Source: Pempheris klunzingeri
Taxonomy: Eukaryota > Chordata > Actinopteri > Acropomatiformes > Pempheridae
DNA: 64,000 nt
Direction of reading: 5' to 3'
Assembly (NCBI RefSeq): GCF_042242105.1
Contig: NC_092035.1
Coordinates: 6,220,977-6,284,976, forward strand
Shown: positions 12,335-35,797 of the stretch, one piece after another
Numbering within the stretch: position 1 is the stretch's first letter
Layout: the number at the start of each line of letters is the position of its first letter
Program-made: the position numbers and the translations under genes
The notes under the pieces: generated by a model
What the model saw: only the letters and a program-made list of their open reading frames with translations
Databases searched by the model: none
What the model was told of the DNA's origin: nothing

Positions 12335-14149
12335 GACTATATCCTGACAAGATATCTGAAAGCTCATCTTATTTCTGACAAAAGAATTATAGAGTGAAAG
12401 TTAAATATCTTTTATTAGCTTTAATTGCATCAGTTGTAGGTATATTCAGAGACATGACGCCACAGCCAAAAGAAACAAGAACTAAAAAACATTTTGCAAA
12501 CTCAAAATGTACATTATGATGAGGTAAATGCACGGTGTATACAAATAATCCCCAGTTTGTCCTCCCTGAGCATGCCTTTAACACAAGCTCTGTCCATGCA
12601 GTTACATTCGTTTATCCGCCATGTGCCGCTCGCTCCAAACAGCCCCGATCAACGACGCTCGTTGCTCTCGGTAACTGAAAGCATCTTCTTGCATTGACAA
12701 AGAAAACATCCGCTGAGAATAATATCGTCCATTCAAAAACATGCTAAAGTGGCAGCAGGAGGGAAAGCAGCACAGACATGTAATATATCTTTAATTAGAG
12801 GGGAAAAGGAGTTATTCTGTTTTCAGTATAAATTAAGTTTGAAGTTGTTAAGATGCTGAATGAAGGTAAGTCTGTTGTTCTGGTGGTTTGGGTGTTTCTA
12901 AAGGCACACGGTGTGGCAGAGTAAAAAGCAGACTTTTCAAGGATTGTTTGGATTCAATTATTTTTAATTCTTATTGATTTTTAGGGCTTTTTATTCATCT
13001 GTCATACTCTGTTTTTAAGGTCTCTGATTGGCTGATCAGGAGCTCTGCAGAGAGTTTAGAAAACTGTCCCTCTTCGACGATAACAGACCTGCCGTACTGT
13101 TGGAAGCCTCAGAAGCGCCTGATTGTCTGGTCAGTGTTCCTGCAGGACCTCAGTACGACACTCAAATCTTAGAACTGGGACAGTATTTGTTTTCTTGTCA
13201 TTTTCTTCAGACTCAATTCCATATATGCATTTAGAGGTGTAATGAATGGAGTCAGAAATGTGTAATTAGGATGGTTTTGGCTTTCTGAAGCACATTCATG
13301 TTTTTGATGATTGTCACCTGTTGGGAGACGATAGAGGTAAAGAAAAACTAACAACCTTCACCTTTAATGAGGTGAGAAACACAAAAAAAACATTTAAAGG
13401 AATAGTTTGACATTTTTAGAAATGTACTTATTTGCTTTTTGCTGAGTTATGTGACAAAAAATCTGCCCTCTAGTTAAAACAGCAAGTTTCACTGTCTGAC
13501 AGTAGATATGTTGCAGACTTCTGACTAAGCATGTCTCCCCAAATGTCAGACTATTTGTTTAAATTAATGAATGCTGGTTTAAGATTAAATTATTCTACAT
13601 TTCGGGCTCCTCAAGCTTTGGAAAGCTATACAAACTTGGCAATCATAAGTAACATAGTAAGTCGCCTGCAAAACTTCAGAGCAGGTGACCTTGATTTTCT
13701 CATTTCTCATCCTTCAGAGAGAAAATCAGGGCCTCATTTATAAATGTTGTGCTTTGATCTTTTGCATAATTCTGAATACAAATGATGTGTAATCAGGAAA
13801 ATCACAGAAAATTGGTTTTGACTTTTAGGATATAAAGCACAACATTTGATAAGTGAGGCTTCTGAAATCCACATTCAGCAAATAAAATCTGTTTACATCT
13901 CATGTCATTATATACACTACGGATGTGGTGTTGCCTCTCTGAGCAGTGACAGTCTGTCGTGATGGCCTCCCATTGGTGCTCCAACAGGAGGGGCGGGTCT
14001 CGTGGATCCAGGTGGGCATGCGTTGAGTTGTTAATGGTCTGTCTGCAGGAGGAAACAAAGCTTTGGATTAACTGTCATATGTCATAAATGTACCTTTCCA
14101 TAAATTCAGACTTCGCTTGGACTCACAGGTTTAACTTGCCGTTGTGGTT
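12335..14149. other. pkp4-kif5c convergent intergenic region
   Basis: No coding exon is supported. The right part is expected to hold the kif5c 3' UTR; an AATAAA on the minus strand at 12990-12995 is one candidate signal. A dispersed fish repeat lies at about 13395-13530. The remainder is AT-rich and unremarkable. Confidence 0.5.
13395..13530 (+). repeat. Dispersed teleost repeat fragment
   Basis: The sequence starts AAAGGAATAGTTTGACATTT and continues with TTATTTGC and TTGCTGAG. I recognise this as the head of a short interspersed element common in fish genomes. It is diverged, and the 3' limit is approximate. Confidence 0.45.
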
Positions 14150-25705
<11,556 letters not shown>

Positions 25706-26300
25706 GTCTGCTGCTGCTGCTGCTGCGGACAAATAAACAAACAACAGGCTGCAAAACAGGCGTTTCAGGCAGTGAGGTTCGGGGACCTCCAGCGGGGCCT
25801 TGATGATTATCCCTGCGTCCCAGGCCGAGTGAGAGTTCAGAATAGACTGAAAACAAACACTGGGGTCATTATCGGCGACAAAAGCGTTCCCCAGAGGCTC
25901 AAAGTCCGGTTTCTGGGTTCCTCCCTGCGGGAAACTTTGGGAGCTCCTCGGTTTATCCGATGCGCAACGCGTCCTTCATCCAAGCCGAGCACCTGCGGCT
26001 TCCCTGGGCTGCGCCATGGCCGAACCGGATCCCCCGCAGCGCTGCGTCCCGGTGAGGAGCTCGGACGTCGGTGTGCAGGTCTCCGTGTGCACCGACAACC
26101 GTGTGCGTTAGCGGCGGGGGCAGGCTGGGGGGGTGCTGGCCGCTCTGCAGAGGGAGGACAGCCCGGAGAGGATGCGCAGACACATCCGCATCGTCCTCAC
26201 AGGCAACAAGGGCGCGCTCCCGCCAGGCACGATGCCTCAGCGCGCGCCCTCGCCCTGCATCAGCACCGTCACCGAGCTACTCCTGTGCACGCGCACACAA
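25706..26300 (-). promoter_or_regulatory. GC/CpG-rich kif5c 5' region
   Basis: The region just upstream of the kif5c start codon is rich in G, C and CpG, in contrast to the AT-rich introns. This fits a CpG-island promoter and 5' UTR. A run of GCT/CAG triplets (25707-25726) precedes the start. No TATA box is evident. A 316-codon plus-strand frame (25391-26341) crosses it but is explained by base composition. Confidence 0.5.
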
Positions 26301-26442
26301 AACCTGCATTAATTCCTTATGAAAGCATAAAAATCTGCTGATTTACTCACATTTATTATATTAAACTGCGCTTCAGACGTTTATATTCTGCTTCTGACAG
26401 CAAGATTCAGATTATAGATTCAGATTATTGATGCTAAACAGA

Positions 26443-27032
26443 ATTTAAGCTGCAAGCAGCGTTGGAGGGCCCTCGCACCTTTGTGCATGTCGGGCTGTGC
26501 GGTGGCTTCGTCCTGTTGCCGGACGCCGACCCTTCCATGCAGCTCAGAGTTTTCATGTATTTTGGACAGTGCATCAAGGAGTTACATGTCACTTCCTGTG
26601 TCCCCTATGTGGCGCTAGAGAACAGCCACTAATTGCATCCTATATTTCAGCATATGAAGTGTTGACTACACTGTGAAAATTTCATGCAAATCAAAGGATG
26701 ATTGGCACAAATGTCTTACTTCCTGTTGCCACCAGGTGGCGCAATGACTGTGGTCACTAATTGTCATGTAGTCTTCAGACCGGAAGTCTTACTAATCATG
26801 ACAAGTTTGTATAATGTACACTGAAGATACAACAATTTCCTGTTTCATGGGGAACACAGCGTTGCCACGGTGACAGCGTTTGGCAGAACCTCAGAAGCTT
26901 CATAACTTTGTATCATCCAAGTCTTGGGAACGTTTGGACTGAATTTGCCGCTTAGTCAAAATTGGCATGTGGATGTCTTCAGAGGCGGACAGTCATCAAA
27001 CAGTATAAATGTGGTGAAGATAGGACCTTGTT
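26443..27032 (+). repeat. Dispersed teleost repeat (non-LTR/MITE-like, family unnamed)
   Basis: Begins TTAAGCTGCAAGCAGCGTTG and runs through GGGCCCTCGCAC, several ACTTCCTG and GGCGC blocks, and a segment reading TTTGGCAGAACCTC. I recognise the start as a very common fish repeat. A diverged copy of its right portion lies in inverted orientation at 55262-55400, just outside the other end of the palindrome. No coding capacity. Confidence 0.6.
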
Positions 27033-27220
27033 GAGTGGAGTTTTCACTACGGACCAACATGGTTCAACTCAGGGACAAACACATTTACATCCTGCTCTGT
27101 GAGCCAGGGCGGGATCAGCGGCGGCTCTGCGCGTGCGCGATTCATGAGCAGCGTGCACGCGGAGTGGCTCTCCTCGGTCCTCTCTGCGGCTGCGCGAGAC
27201 CTTTGGGAGGGGGAGGGGCT
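27033..27220. other. GC-rich spacer before the palindrome
   Basis: A short CpG-rich stretch (about 27100-27215) lies between the dispersed repeat and the left end of the palindrome. It has no match at the right end and no gene that I can support. Confidence 0.4.
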
Positions 27221-28424
27221 AACGGTCACACCTGCTGCTAGTTAAGGAAATTAGGAAAGTCGCCTGATTGGCAGCACAGGAAATGATGTCAGCACACTTC
27301 CGCAGCAGCAGATGACTTAAGAGCCTGAGCGGATCGTTGGCACGTTTTTTGCTGCTCGTTTTTCTGCTTCAAAAACATGTTTGGAGGAGGAGAAGAAAAC
27401 TACCAGAGGAAAACATCATGAAGACGCTGAGTTGGGTTTGGTTAATGCGGTCAGTCTGAGGCTGAATGGCCGAATACAAACACAAAGAGAACAAACACAT
27501 GATGGTAACAAGCTAGCTAATTAGCCACTTAGCTAACGCTAGCTAACCATGCTAACAGCCGCTACATTCGGACCTGAGAACGTATTTTCGTACCTCCTCG
27601 TGTGTAAACGTGTGTTGGTATGACAACGTTCCTTGAATCTTTGAAAGCTAATTGTATTGAAATGTCAGTAATCACCGTTAATGTCAAAATATTTTATTTG
27701 CCGTCTCAAATAGTTACTGAAGTTTAACAGCAAGTTTCAAAATGTATTTCAACAAAGTAAATGTAAAGAGACTGAGAGAAAAGTCATCAGTGCAAATATC
27801 CACTCTTTTATTTCCTACATCAGATGTGTGCAGCCTTGTTCAACATGAAGGTGATACAGCTGTAACTTCTGATCACTTATTGATTGATTCTTTTTCCTTT
27901 CATGCTTCAGGTGGGCTGGTGTTCACTGCTGAGGAGCAGAGGAAGAGTCTTCCTGCCAGTATGTGTTGGGAAAGAAGCACAATGGTTAGTAACTTTAATT
28001 AAAACTTAAATCATTGATTTCTACTATTTGATATATTATAAATTATTGTTGGAGCTAGCTTGTGATTCTATGACCTGATTAACATCTTTCACTTTTAAAG
28101 TGTCTGGAGGTTCATTTGTGTTTCTTTTATTTCAGATGGTTTTCCCAAACGAAGATAAAAACCCCTGAAGATCTTCTAAATACGACAGCGCAAGATGGTC
28201 TATCTCCACCAGTGTTTCCCAAAGTTGGAGTAAGATTTTATGCAGCCATTTTGCTCATTATGCACTTCATTTGGAAAAAATTAAAATGTTTCAAACTCAA
28301 ACAATGTTTCTTTTGGCTTTGTATTTTCTACTTGCTTCTAAAGTGGCTTTATGTTTACACATACAATTTCACATTACACTCAATCCAGTACCAGTAAAAC
28401 ACAGGATTCTGCTCCAAAATAAAA

Positions 28425-28545
28425 TGGGGCCAGCTGTGGCTCATCCTTCCATCAGGAGGTCGGGGTTCCAGCTCCATGGGTCAGTGTGTGAATGAGGTCA
28501 TAGAAAGGTGCTATACAAATGCTGACCATAGGTGGATCCACAGCT
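28425..28545 (+). mobile_element. tRNA-derived SINE fragment
   Basis: Contains AGCTGTGGCTCAT, GGGGTTCCAGCTCC and the tail GGTGCTATACAAATGCTGACC, which resemble the head and tail of a widespread fish tRNA SINE. Related fragments sit at the mirrored positions near 53558-53700 and in the inner copy near 43795-43890. Confidence 0.45.
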
Positions 28546-28856
28546 TTGCCTTTTCAGTGTAGTTAAACCAAGGCAAAAAAAAAAAAAAAAAAAAAAAATC
28601 ACAAAATAGAAAACAGGAAACAAGATTTAGACTTTTTTTTTTTTTTATTTAATTAAAATACAAGACACAGTGAAGGTGCTGCTTGGCTCACTGGACATCC
28701 AGCAGGAACATGGAGGCAGATCCTGTCAGAGGAAGACTGAAGAGGAGCTGCTGGTCTACTTTTACCTCAAAGTAGTTTCTGACAATTAACTAGTAACTCT
28801 TGCAGCAGCAAAAAAAGTAAACACAACAACTTGCACTTAATTTTACATGTCTTTAT

Positions 28857-29067
28857 TTAGAAATCAGTGCTGTTTGGATCCACGGTTGATTCAGGTTCTC
28901 CTGGTGCATCCTGGGAACACACAAAAAAACAAGTTTTTTCTTTTGCTGATGCATGAAGATGCTGCAGAGGAGTAATGTTGAATGCATTAATACTTACTAC
29001 AGTCTGCTACTTTTCCACAGGACCTTCCGTTTGGATCCACAGCTGATTCAGGTTCTCCTGCTGCATC
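28857..29067 (-). pseudogene. Duplicated terminal exon pair of unknown gene, left copy
   Basis: Minus-strand exon 28998-29067 (70 nt, donor GTAAGT, acceptor CTTCCAG) is followed by exon 28857-28910, whose TAA stop overlaps the AATAAA at 28852-28857. The two exons are near-duplicates; frames read DAAGEPESAVDPN and DAPGEPESTVDPN. I do not recognise the protein. Other copies are at 43266-43482 and 53070-53276. Confidence 0.4.
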
Positions 29068-31092
29068 CTGGAAGACACAAAAACAGCATTACTTTGATCA
29101 AAGAGTGACCAGAGAGAAGGTTAAACTTGTTCTCTTCATTTTAAATAAAATTTAACGTGACAACATCCTGTGTTCAGATTTACTGATTCCTCATCTCTTC
29201 CCACCAGACACCTGGATACTTTTAGATTCTCCCTTTACAAACTAGCACCAATAGAGAATTATTTACTGCAAGAATTTACAAATCTTCAATGTTTGTGCTC
29301 CAATTCCAACATTTAGTGCCATTAACATTAACTGTTAGTGTGTTTTCTACCTGGAAACAAGTAGTTCAGGAAGAAATCAGTTTGATGTGGGAGAAAATAA
29401 AAGCTCACATTTCCTGTCTAAACACATTTATGTGATGTTCTAGGTAAAGTTGAGCGTTTTTACCACAAGCTGTTCCTGTCACAGGTTCTTCAGCCCAGAC
29501 TCAGGACACGCCACCTGCAACGGAAGAGATTTTCACAATAAAACTACAGCTCTTTACCAAAGTAAAAAGGAAATAAGACATTATAGATGAAGTTCACCTG
29601 CAAACACAGACGAAATGTGATGAAGCTGCACCTGATCTCAGCCACAATAAACCACCAATTTGATGCTTAGCTTTTGGTCTTTAAACTAATTTAATCCTTT
29701 CCAAACAGGCCACATGCTAATGCTACATGCTAACACTAGCCAGCATGTTAGCCACTGATTGGCCACAAGGTGAAACTGATCAGTGATTATTGACCCTGCA
29801 GTCCAGTCATTAGCAGCAAACTCACTGCAGATGCTCACCAATTAAACAGGACTATAATGAACGTGACACTGAGCCTGAGCTTTAACTCTCCTGCAGCTGC
29901 TGAGTTACAGAAAACAGCTGAGAGGCCTGATGAGGAACTTCAAGATGTTCTAGTGCAAACACAGAACATTACAAACAGGTTCATCGGCCACAATGAAACC
30001 ACCAATATAGAAAAATGTATCAGCTGTGCACCTTAGCATGGTTAGCTAATTAGCTAGCTACTGAACACCCATTTGTTTGCATACCAAAACCAACTCCGTG
30101 ATGTTTTCTTCCTCTGGACCTCCGAAGGACTTCATGAAGCACAAAACGAGCCCAAGCAAAGCGTCCGGGTGTTTGCAGCAGAAGGAGAAGAGCCGACTGG
30201 CGCCGGGTGAGTCAAACCTTCAGACTTTTATAGTGATGGACACACCATGCGGCAAATCACGTGGGAGGACACATTAGGATCATACCATTATGTAGTAGGG
30301 GAGACGCTCTGAAGACAGGAAGTGAGGTGGTACAGTCCAGGTACAGAGGACATAGTGATGGCTGATCGAGGCTTTGTTGAAGTTCGACACTTAATTGAAA
30401 AATGGTTAATTACTCGAGGCTTCAATGACACCGCGCTCCAGTAGGACATCTAGTGGTCAATAAGATGAAGTGCACTGGAGACGTGTCATTTCTTGGTTCA
30501 TGGACTGTTTGGGCTTTGATTCTCCATCCTCATTCCTGTTCACTACACTACATGGCTGTATGGTTTCAAGCTGACACAATGAAATAGAAAATAAGCATGA
30601 ACTCATGTTGTTGTCTTGTTTGACACGTCTGGTTGCAGGAATGAATGAATGAATGTCTTGTCACTGCAACGGGTTTAATGAAATTGAAAAGTAGTGGGCT
30701 GTAGCTGTATACCTGACATCAAGTCTGAATAGCCCATAGCTGAAAAGATGTAGAATAGTGGGCGTTCAGTAGGCTAGCTGGCAAATGTGATCTCATTTCA
30801 AATGTTTAATTAGTTTCAGTAAAGTGGGGGTGCTTGTGTAACTGTTTCTGAGTTTTCCTGAAGAGAGAGTCCTCGTCTGCTGCCCCCTTTGTGCCAGTAA
30901 ACTCCAACATCACAAATCTGCTCCCCCCTGCAGGAGAACTGCAGCACCCAGCTGTGCAGGGACAAGTGGCTCCGACCGCCGGGGTCAAAGTCACTCTGTT
31001 TCACCGGCAAATACAGCAAGAGGTGAAGAGAGTCGGAGGAGTTTCCCCTGAGCTGCTGACCACGCAAGATGGAGATGGTGACACGTATGTAC

Positions 31093-31652
31093 AGGTAGGT
31101 GCATCTCAAAACATTCAATTCAAAAAGTGAAACTCATATACTATACAAGAGCAAAGTCAACGCAGCCGTCTACCAGCACATTTTAGAGCATTTCATGCTT
31201 CCATCGGCTGACCAGCTCGACGGAGATGCCGAGTTCCTCTTGCAGCAGGACTTGGCACCTGCCCACACTGCCAAAACTACCAAAACCTGGTTTATTGAGC
31301 ACGGCATTACTGTGATCGATTGGCCAGCAAACTCCCCCGACCTGAACCCCATAGAGAATCTATGGGGTGAGAGAATAGAGACCCCAGACCCAACAATGCA
31401 GACGAGCTGAAGGCCGCTCTCAAAGCAACCTGGGCTTTTTTTCAGTCGGTTTTATGTAATATTCTAATCCTGACTTTGGGGTTTTCATGAGCTGTAAGCC
31501 ACAATCATCACAATTACAACAAATAATAATAAAAATAATATTTCATTTTGTGTGGAATGAATCTATATAGTATATGAGTTTCACTTTTTGAATTGAATTA
31601 CAGAAATGAATGAACTTTTTCACGATATTCAAATTTTTTGAGATGCACCTGT
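31093..31652 (+). mobile_element. Tc1/mariner remnant, left arm
   Basis: Bounded by GGTGCATCTCAAAA and TTGAGATGCACCTGTA with AAAAAGTGAAACTCATATA inner repeats, the ends of a common fish Tc1 family. Inside, the frame at 31170-31410 encodes the C-terminal transposase motif LLQQDLAPAHTAKTT...NSPDLNPIENLWG with the last Asp and Glu of the DDE triad. The N-terminal two thirds and the extreme C terminus are missing, so it is a non-autonomous deletion derivative. Mirrored at 50433-50989. Confidence 0.85.
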
Positions 31653-31654
31653 AT

Positions 31655-32410
31655 TAGAACAGAATAGATTAGAATAGAATGTCTTTATCGTCGTTTATAG
31701 AGGTACAATGAAATTGAAAGTGCAATCCACTTTAAGTGCCATAAAAAAGTATAAAGTATATAAAAGAAGTACCCTGAATGACAATAATATCTAAAAAAGC
31801 ACAAAGTGCAGAGTATAAAACAAATAAAAAACATCTTCATATAAATAACATCCAGCAGCATCACACTTCTATTTAATGTCCGGCAGTGTTTAGTACAATT
31901 ATGGCTCTTGGCTAGAAGCTGTTTTTAATCTGTTCGTACTTCAGTGTCCGAAAACGTCTACCAGAGGGCAAAAGTTGGAACAGTGAAAAGCCGGGGTGGG
32001 TCGCATCCCAGCCGATCTTCCGCGCCTTCCTCGGACAGCGGGAGCTGTAGACTTCCTCCAGGGAAGGTAGAGGGCAGCCGGTGATCTTCTGGGCCATGGC
32101 GATGACCCGTTGGAGCGCCTTCCTGTTTGCTGCCGGCAGCTGGAAAACCACACGCAGATGCAGTACGACGGGATGCTTTCTATGGAGCATCGGTGAAAAG
32201 ACACCAGCAGTTTGTGGGAGAGATGGTTGTTCCTGAGAATCCTCAGAAAATAGAGTCTCCGCTGTACCTTTTTAATGACGGCTCTGGTGTTGGCGCTCCA
32301 GGTCAAGTCATCCTCAATGTGCACGCCCAAGAACCGGTGGCTGGAGACCCTCGGCACACAATCCCCACCAATCAATCAATCAATAGGGGCTGAATGTCTG
32401 TTTTCCTCCT
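31655..32410 (-). mobile_element. L2-type LINE 3' fragment, left arm
   Basis: Minus-strand frames encode the reverse transcriptase C terminus (HRFLGVHIEDDLTWS, RRLYFLRILR) but shift frame afterwards; CPLPSLEEVYSSRC and LLPSGRRFRTLKY lie in another frame. The 3' end is TGCACTTTCAATTTCATTGTAC followed by a short TCTAT-type tail. It is 5' truncated and inactive. Mirrored at about 49675-50432. Confidence 0.75.
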
Positions 32411-32879
32411 CCTGAAATCTAAGACGAGCAGTGGACAAAGTCGCCAGTTTAAACCAGTCATTCCTGGCAGGGTATTAAAGACTGAACACTAGTTAGCAAG
32501 CAAAGAGGTTGAAATGGGCAACTAAAAGTGGCTGACGTAGTCCAACACCGAAACAGCTCACAGTCATGGATAAACAGTCTGAAGTCATTTGCATGTGGAT
32601 GTAATCTAACTGTGTCGTTTCTTCTCAAACTGCCAGATTTGTCCACAGAGCCGTGGCTCAGGGCAGACGGGCTCTGGCTCGTGCGCTCGCTGCCCTCTGG
32701 GGCCGCTCTCCTTTGCAAGTGTGTGCTGAGAAAGGCCACTACCTCAGTCTGCAGGTGAGGGTCCACTGTGAGAGCTTCATCACAAGTCTGGAGGCGACAC
32801 CGGAGTTAGTTTGAGCCTAGAGCTTAGAGAAAAGGAGGGTCAGTGGTCACTCCCAGTGCTGCTTGCCCCTGACTGTCCC

Positions 32880-33130
32880 ATCATAGACTTGGTGTATGAC
32901 AATGAACAATTTTTGTCCGTTTTTATAATTCAGGAGCACAAAGTGTTGTGGTAACAGCACCTGTGGCACAAGGAGCTCCATTATACCTCCTATAATAAAT
33001 CTGTAGGGAGTAAAATCCAAAGTGGAAACTAAAGAGATAATATAAAGAGAGAACAGATGAAAAGACAAAACAGTGAAAAAGAGAACACGAGTGGAGGAAC
33101 AGTGATAAATAGTGCAAGGCCAACTACAGG
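32880..33130. other. Connector sequence without gene
   Basis: Lies between the second nfkbiz-like exon and the LINE. Open frames here are short and unconvincing on both strands. The mirrored sequence is about 48960-49210. Confidence 0.4.
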
Positions 33131-34899
33131 AGGAAAATGGAAGATCATCTTCAGCGGAGCAACACGAGGGAGGTCTGGAGAGGTCTCAAATCCATGTCAG
33201 GGCAGGAGATAAGCAGTAGGAGAGACCCTGAACCTGGAGACAGAGACTGGGCCAACAAGCTAAATCTGTTTTTCAACAGATTTGATAATGGGCCCACCCC
33301 TCCCCCTCCCTCCCCCTCCCCAGCCTGAGCACAGACCAGCCAACCCCCAGCTCCTCACCACCACCATCTCCGGGGCCCTCACCCTCCCCCTCACTTCCAC
33401 AACCACCTCTGGTCCTCTCACCTCCACCCCCCCACCCCCCACCACCCCATCTCCGCCCCCTGGTGAGCCCACACATGGATCCCCTGCAGTTTGCATATCA
33501 GCCTGGAATTGGGGTGGATGACGCTGTCATCTACCTGCTGCAGAGATCCCTGTCTCACCTGGAGGGCAGTGGAAGCACTGTGAGGATCACTTTCTTTGAT
33601 TTCTCCAGTGCCTTCAACACAATCCTACCTCCACTGCTCAGGGTGAAGATGGAGAGAGCGGGAGTCAGTGACCAGCTGGCTGCATGGGTCACTGACTACC
33701 TCACGGACAGACCCCAGTATGTGAGACTGCAGGACAGTGTGTCTGATGTGGTGGTTTGCAGCACAGGGGCCCCCCAGGGAACGGTACTGTCACCTTTCCT
33801 CTTCACCCTGTACACATCAGACTTCAGGTACGCTACAGACAGTTGTCACCTCCAGAAGTTCTCTGATGACACTGCCATCGTGGGGTGTGTGTCAGAGGGG
33901 AACGACTGTGAATACAGGACGGTCATCACGGACTTTGTCGACTGGTGTGGACGAAACAACCTCCTAGTCAACGCCAGCAAGACGAAAGAGATGGTGGTCG
34001 ACTTCCACAAGAAACCCTCCATCACTGCACCAGTGAGCATCCAGGGACTTGGCATCGAGAGAGTGAGGACATACAAGTACCTGGGTGTTCACCTTAACAA
34101 TAAACTGGACTGGACAGACAACACTGACTCTCTCTACAAGAGGGGTCAGAGTCGACTATACCTGCTGAGGAGGCTAGGATCCTTTGGAGTGAGCAGACCA
34201 CTCCTGAGGACCTTCTTCGAGACTGTGGTGGCATCTGTGGTCTCATATGCAGTGGTGTGTTGGGGAGGGGGGTGCTCTGAGCGGGACAAGAACAGGCTCA
34301 ACAGACTAATTAAGAGAGCCGGCTCGGTGTGTGGCTGCCCCCTGGACCCCATAGAGGTGGTGGGAGAGAGGAGGACCTTGTCCAAACTGTCCTTCATCTT
34401 GGACAACACCTCCCACCCTCTGCATCAGACTGTGGGGGCCTTAAGCAGCTCCTTCAGTCACAGACTGATACACCCCAGGTGTAAGAAGGAGCGCTTCCGC
34501 AGGTCCTTCATCCCGACTGCAGTCAGACTGTACAATGCTGCATTATAGTCTGCTGCACCAACCACCACCACCACCTGTGCACTTTACTATAACATAAACT
34601 GTACAATAATTCTCACCCCACTTCACTTCACCCTGTTGTTGTTTGTCTCTGTAATTACATTTCTTTGTGTACATAGGTTTTTACCACTGTATATATTATA
34701 TTATATTCTGCTATTTAATTTTTCTAATTCTATTATATTCTGCTATTTAATTTTTCTAATTCTATTATATTCTGCTATTTAATTTTTCTAATTCTTAACT
34801 GTGTGCTTTTATTTTTCTATCTGTCCCTTTGAGCTGCTGTAACAGCAAAGTTTCCCCACTGAGGGATCAATAAATAAATATCTATCTATCTATCTATAG
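33130..34899 (+). mobile_element. CR1/L2/Rex-like LINE with truncated RT, left arm
   Basis: A 5'-truncated LINE. An upstream frame contains MEDHLQRSNTREVWRGLKSM, then a proline-rich stretch. The main frame (33463-34548, 361 codons) covers reverse transcriptase FFDFSSAFNTI, GAPQGTVLSPFLFTLY, the FSDD catalytic motif and YKYLGVHLNNKLDW, up to a natural stop. Compared with the right-arm copy, about 345 bp are missing near 33445, removing the N-terminal RT blocks (KATGPDGI region). The 3' end carries a 32-bp tandem repeat (three copies) and a (TATC)n tail. Clade assignment is uncertain. Confidence 0.85.
34686..34898 (+). repeat. 32-bp tandem repeat and (TATC)n at LINE 3' end
   Basis: The unit ATTATATTCTGCTATTTAAT... 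is repeated three times at about 34700-34797, and the element ends in CTATCTATCTAT at 34880-34898. The right arm carries only two units (about 46982-47045), so this is a length difference between arms. Confidence 0.8.
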
Positions 34900-35029
34900 T
34901 TCCTCCTACAGGACACAAGGGGGCGCTGTGTCTTCAAAAATGCAAAACACGTGAAGCCAAACTTGTACCTGCTCCGTGGGATGAACTCGGCTGAGGGTCC
35001 GCGGTAGAGCGGGTCGTCCCCCCCCCTCA

Positions 35030-35100
35030 TGTAAAAGCGCTTTGAGTAGTTGAAGTAACTAGAAAGGCGCGAGACAAATACAGACCATTTACCATTTAAC
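35030..35100 (+). mobile_element. SINE tail fragment
   Basis: AAAGCGCTTTGAGTAGTTGAAG followed by AAGGCGCGAGACAAATACAGACCATTTACC is the typical tail of a fish tRNA-derived SINE (more often GCGCTATATAAATACAGTCC). The mirrored copy is at about 46690-46775. Confidence 0.5.
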
Positions 35101-35797
35101 TCCCTGAAATAAATGTGTTCCATTTTGCTGTGGATGATTAACACCCGTAGTTTCTACATCGACTGAGCTGCTGCTAAACTTTCCTGCTGCTAAACTTTCC
35201 TGCTGCGACGGTGCTCGTGTTGAGGAAATGACGTCAGGAGCAGGTGACGTTGAACCTGAGCGGATCGTTGGAGTGTTTTTCTGCTCGAAAAAGATGTTTG
35301 GAGGACGAAAGGAAAGGTGGAGAAGGACTCGAGGAAAACACCACGAAGACGCGGAGCTGGCTTTGGTTAATGAGGTCAGTCTGAGGCTGAGTGGCCGCAC
35401 GGACAGACACATACACAACACACAGCTAGCTATTTAGCTAACGCTAGCTAACCATGCTAACAGCTGCCACATTTTACTGCTTTCTGAGGCGGATAAACAA
35501 ATCAGCCAGCGGCCAAGTTCACCAGACTGATGACTAAATGTAGCTTATTATGAGAAGGAACGTGTTTTATTTTCACACCGTTACTATCAGAGGAAATCAG
35601 CACCGCCTATTGATTAGCTTCGCTACAGTGACAGACAATCAACACCAGGAAAGAAAAGCCAGCAACAGACACTAAACACTAAACTCACTATGATTTCAAG
35701 TTTGTAACTCGGTGGATGATGTTCATTTAAATAACCAAGCTGCTTGCGGTTAAATAGCAGCAGTGTTTCTAGTTTTGGCTACAACTGTCCAGTCTGG

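Larger units (their letters stand above)
27221..30340 (+). repeat. Palindrome unit U1
   Basis: A 3.1-kb non-coding unit whose two ends are both marked by GCTAGCTA/CATGCTAA clusters (about 27517-27560 and 30040-30060). It contains exon-like pieces: a frame reading RGKHHEDAELGLVNAVSLRL near 27400, and a minus-strand terminal exon pair at 28857-29067. It also holds a SINE fragment near 28425-28545 with A and T runs beside it. It mirrors U4. Confidence 0.6.
30862..32754 (+). pseudogene. nfkbiz-like: nfkbiz-like (IkappaB-zeta) gene fragment, left arm copy
   Basis: Two exon-like blocks. Block a (30862-31084) encodes about 74 residues ending FHRQIQQEVKRVGGV...LLTTQDGDGDT, then donor GTATGT. Block b (32637-32754) follows acceptor TGCCAG. 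Joined in phase 2 they read DGDT-FVHRAVAQGRRALARALAA-LWGRSPLQVCAEKGHYLSLQ, then donor GTGAGG. Human IkappaB-zeta, as I recall it, has DGDTFLHIAVAQGRRAL and WGRTPLHVCAEKGH, but about 50 residues of ankyrin sequence between them are missing here. IkappaB-zeta is a nuclear ankyrin-repeat cofactor of NF-kappaB. A Tc1 remnant and an L2-type LINE lie in the intron, and another LINE follows. No further ankyrin exons are seen. A tentative upstream exon (30077-30210, KASG motif) could belong to the same gene. This is a broken copy. Confidence 0.65.

Noticed and set aside
27033-27220. GC-rich patch as promoter of a gene inside the palindrome
   Set aside because: It lies outside the mirrored region, has no counterpart at the right end, and no coding exon follows that I could support.
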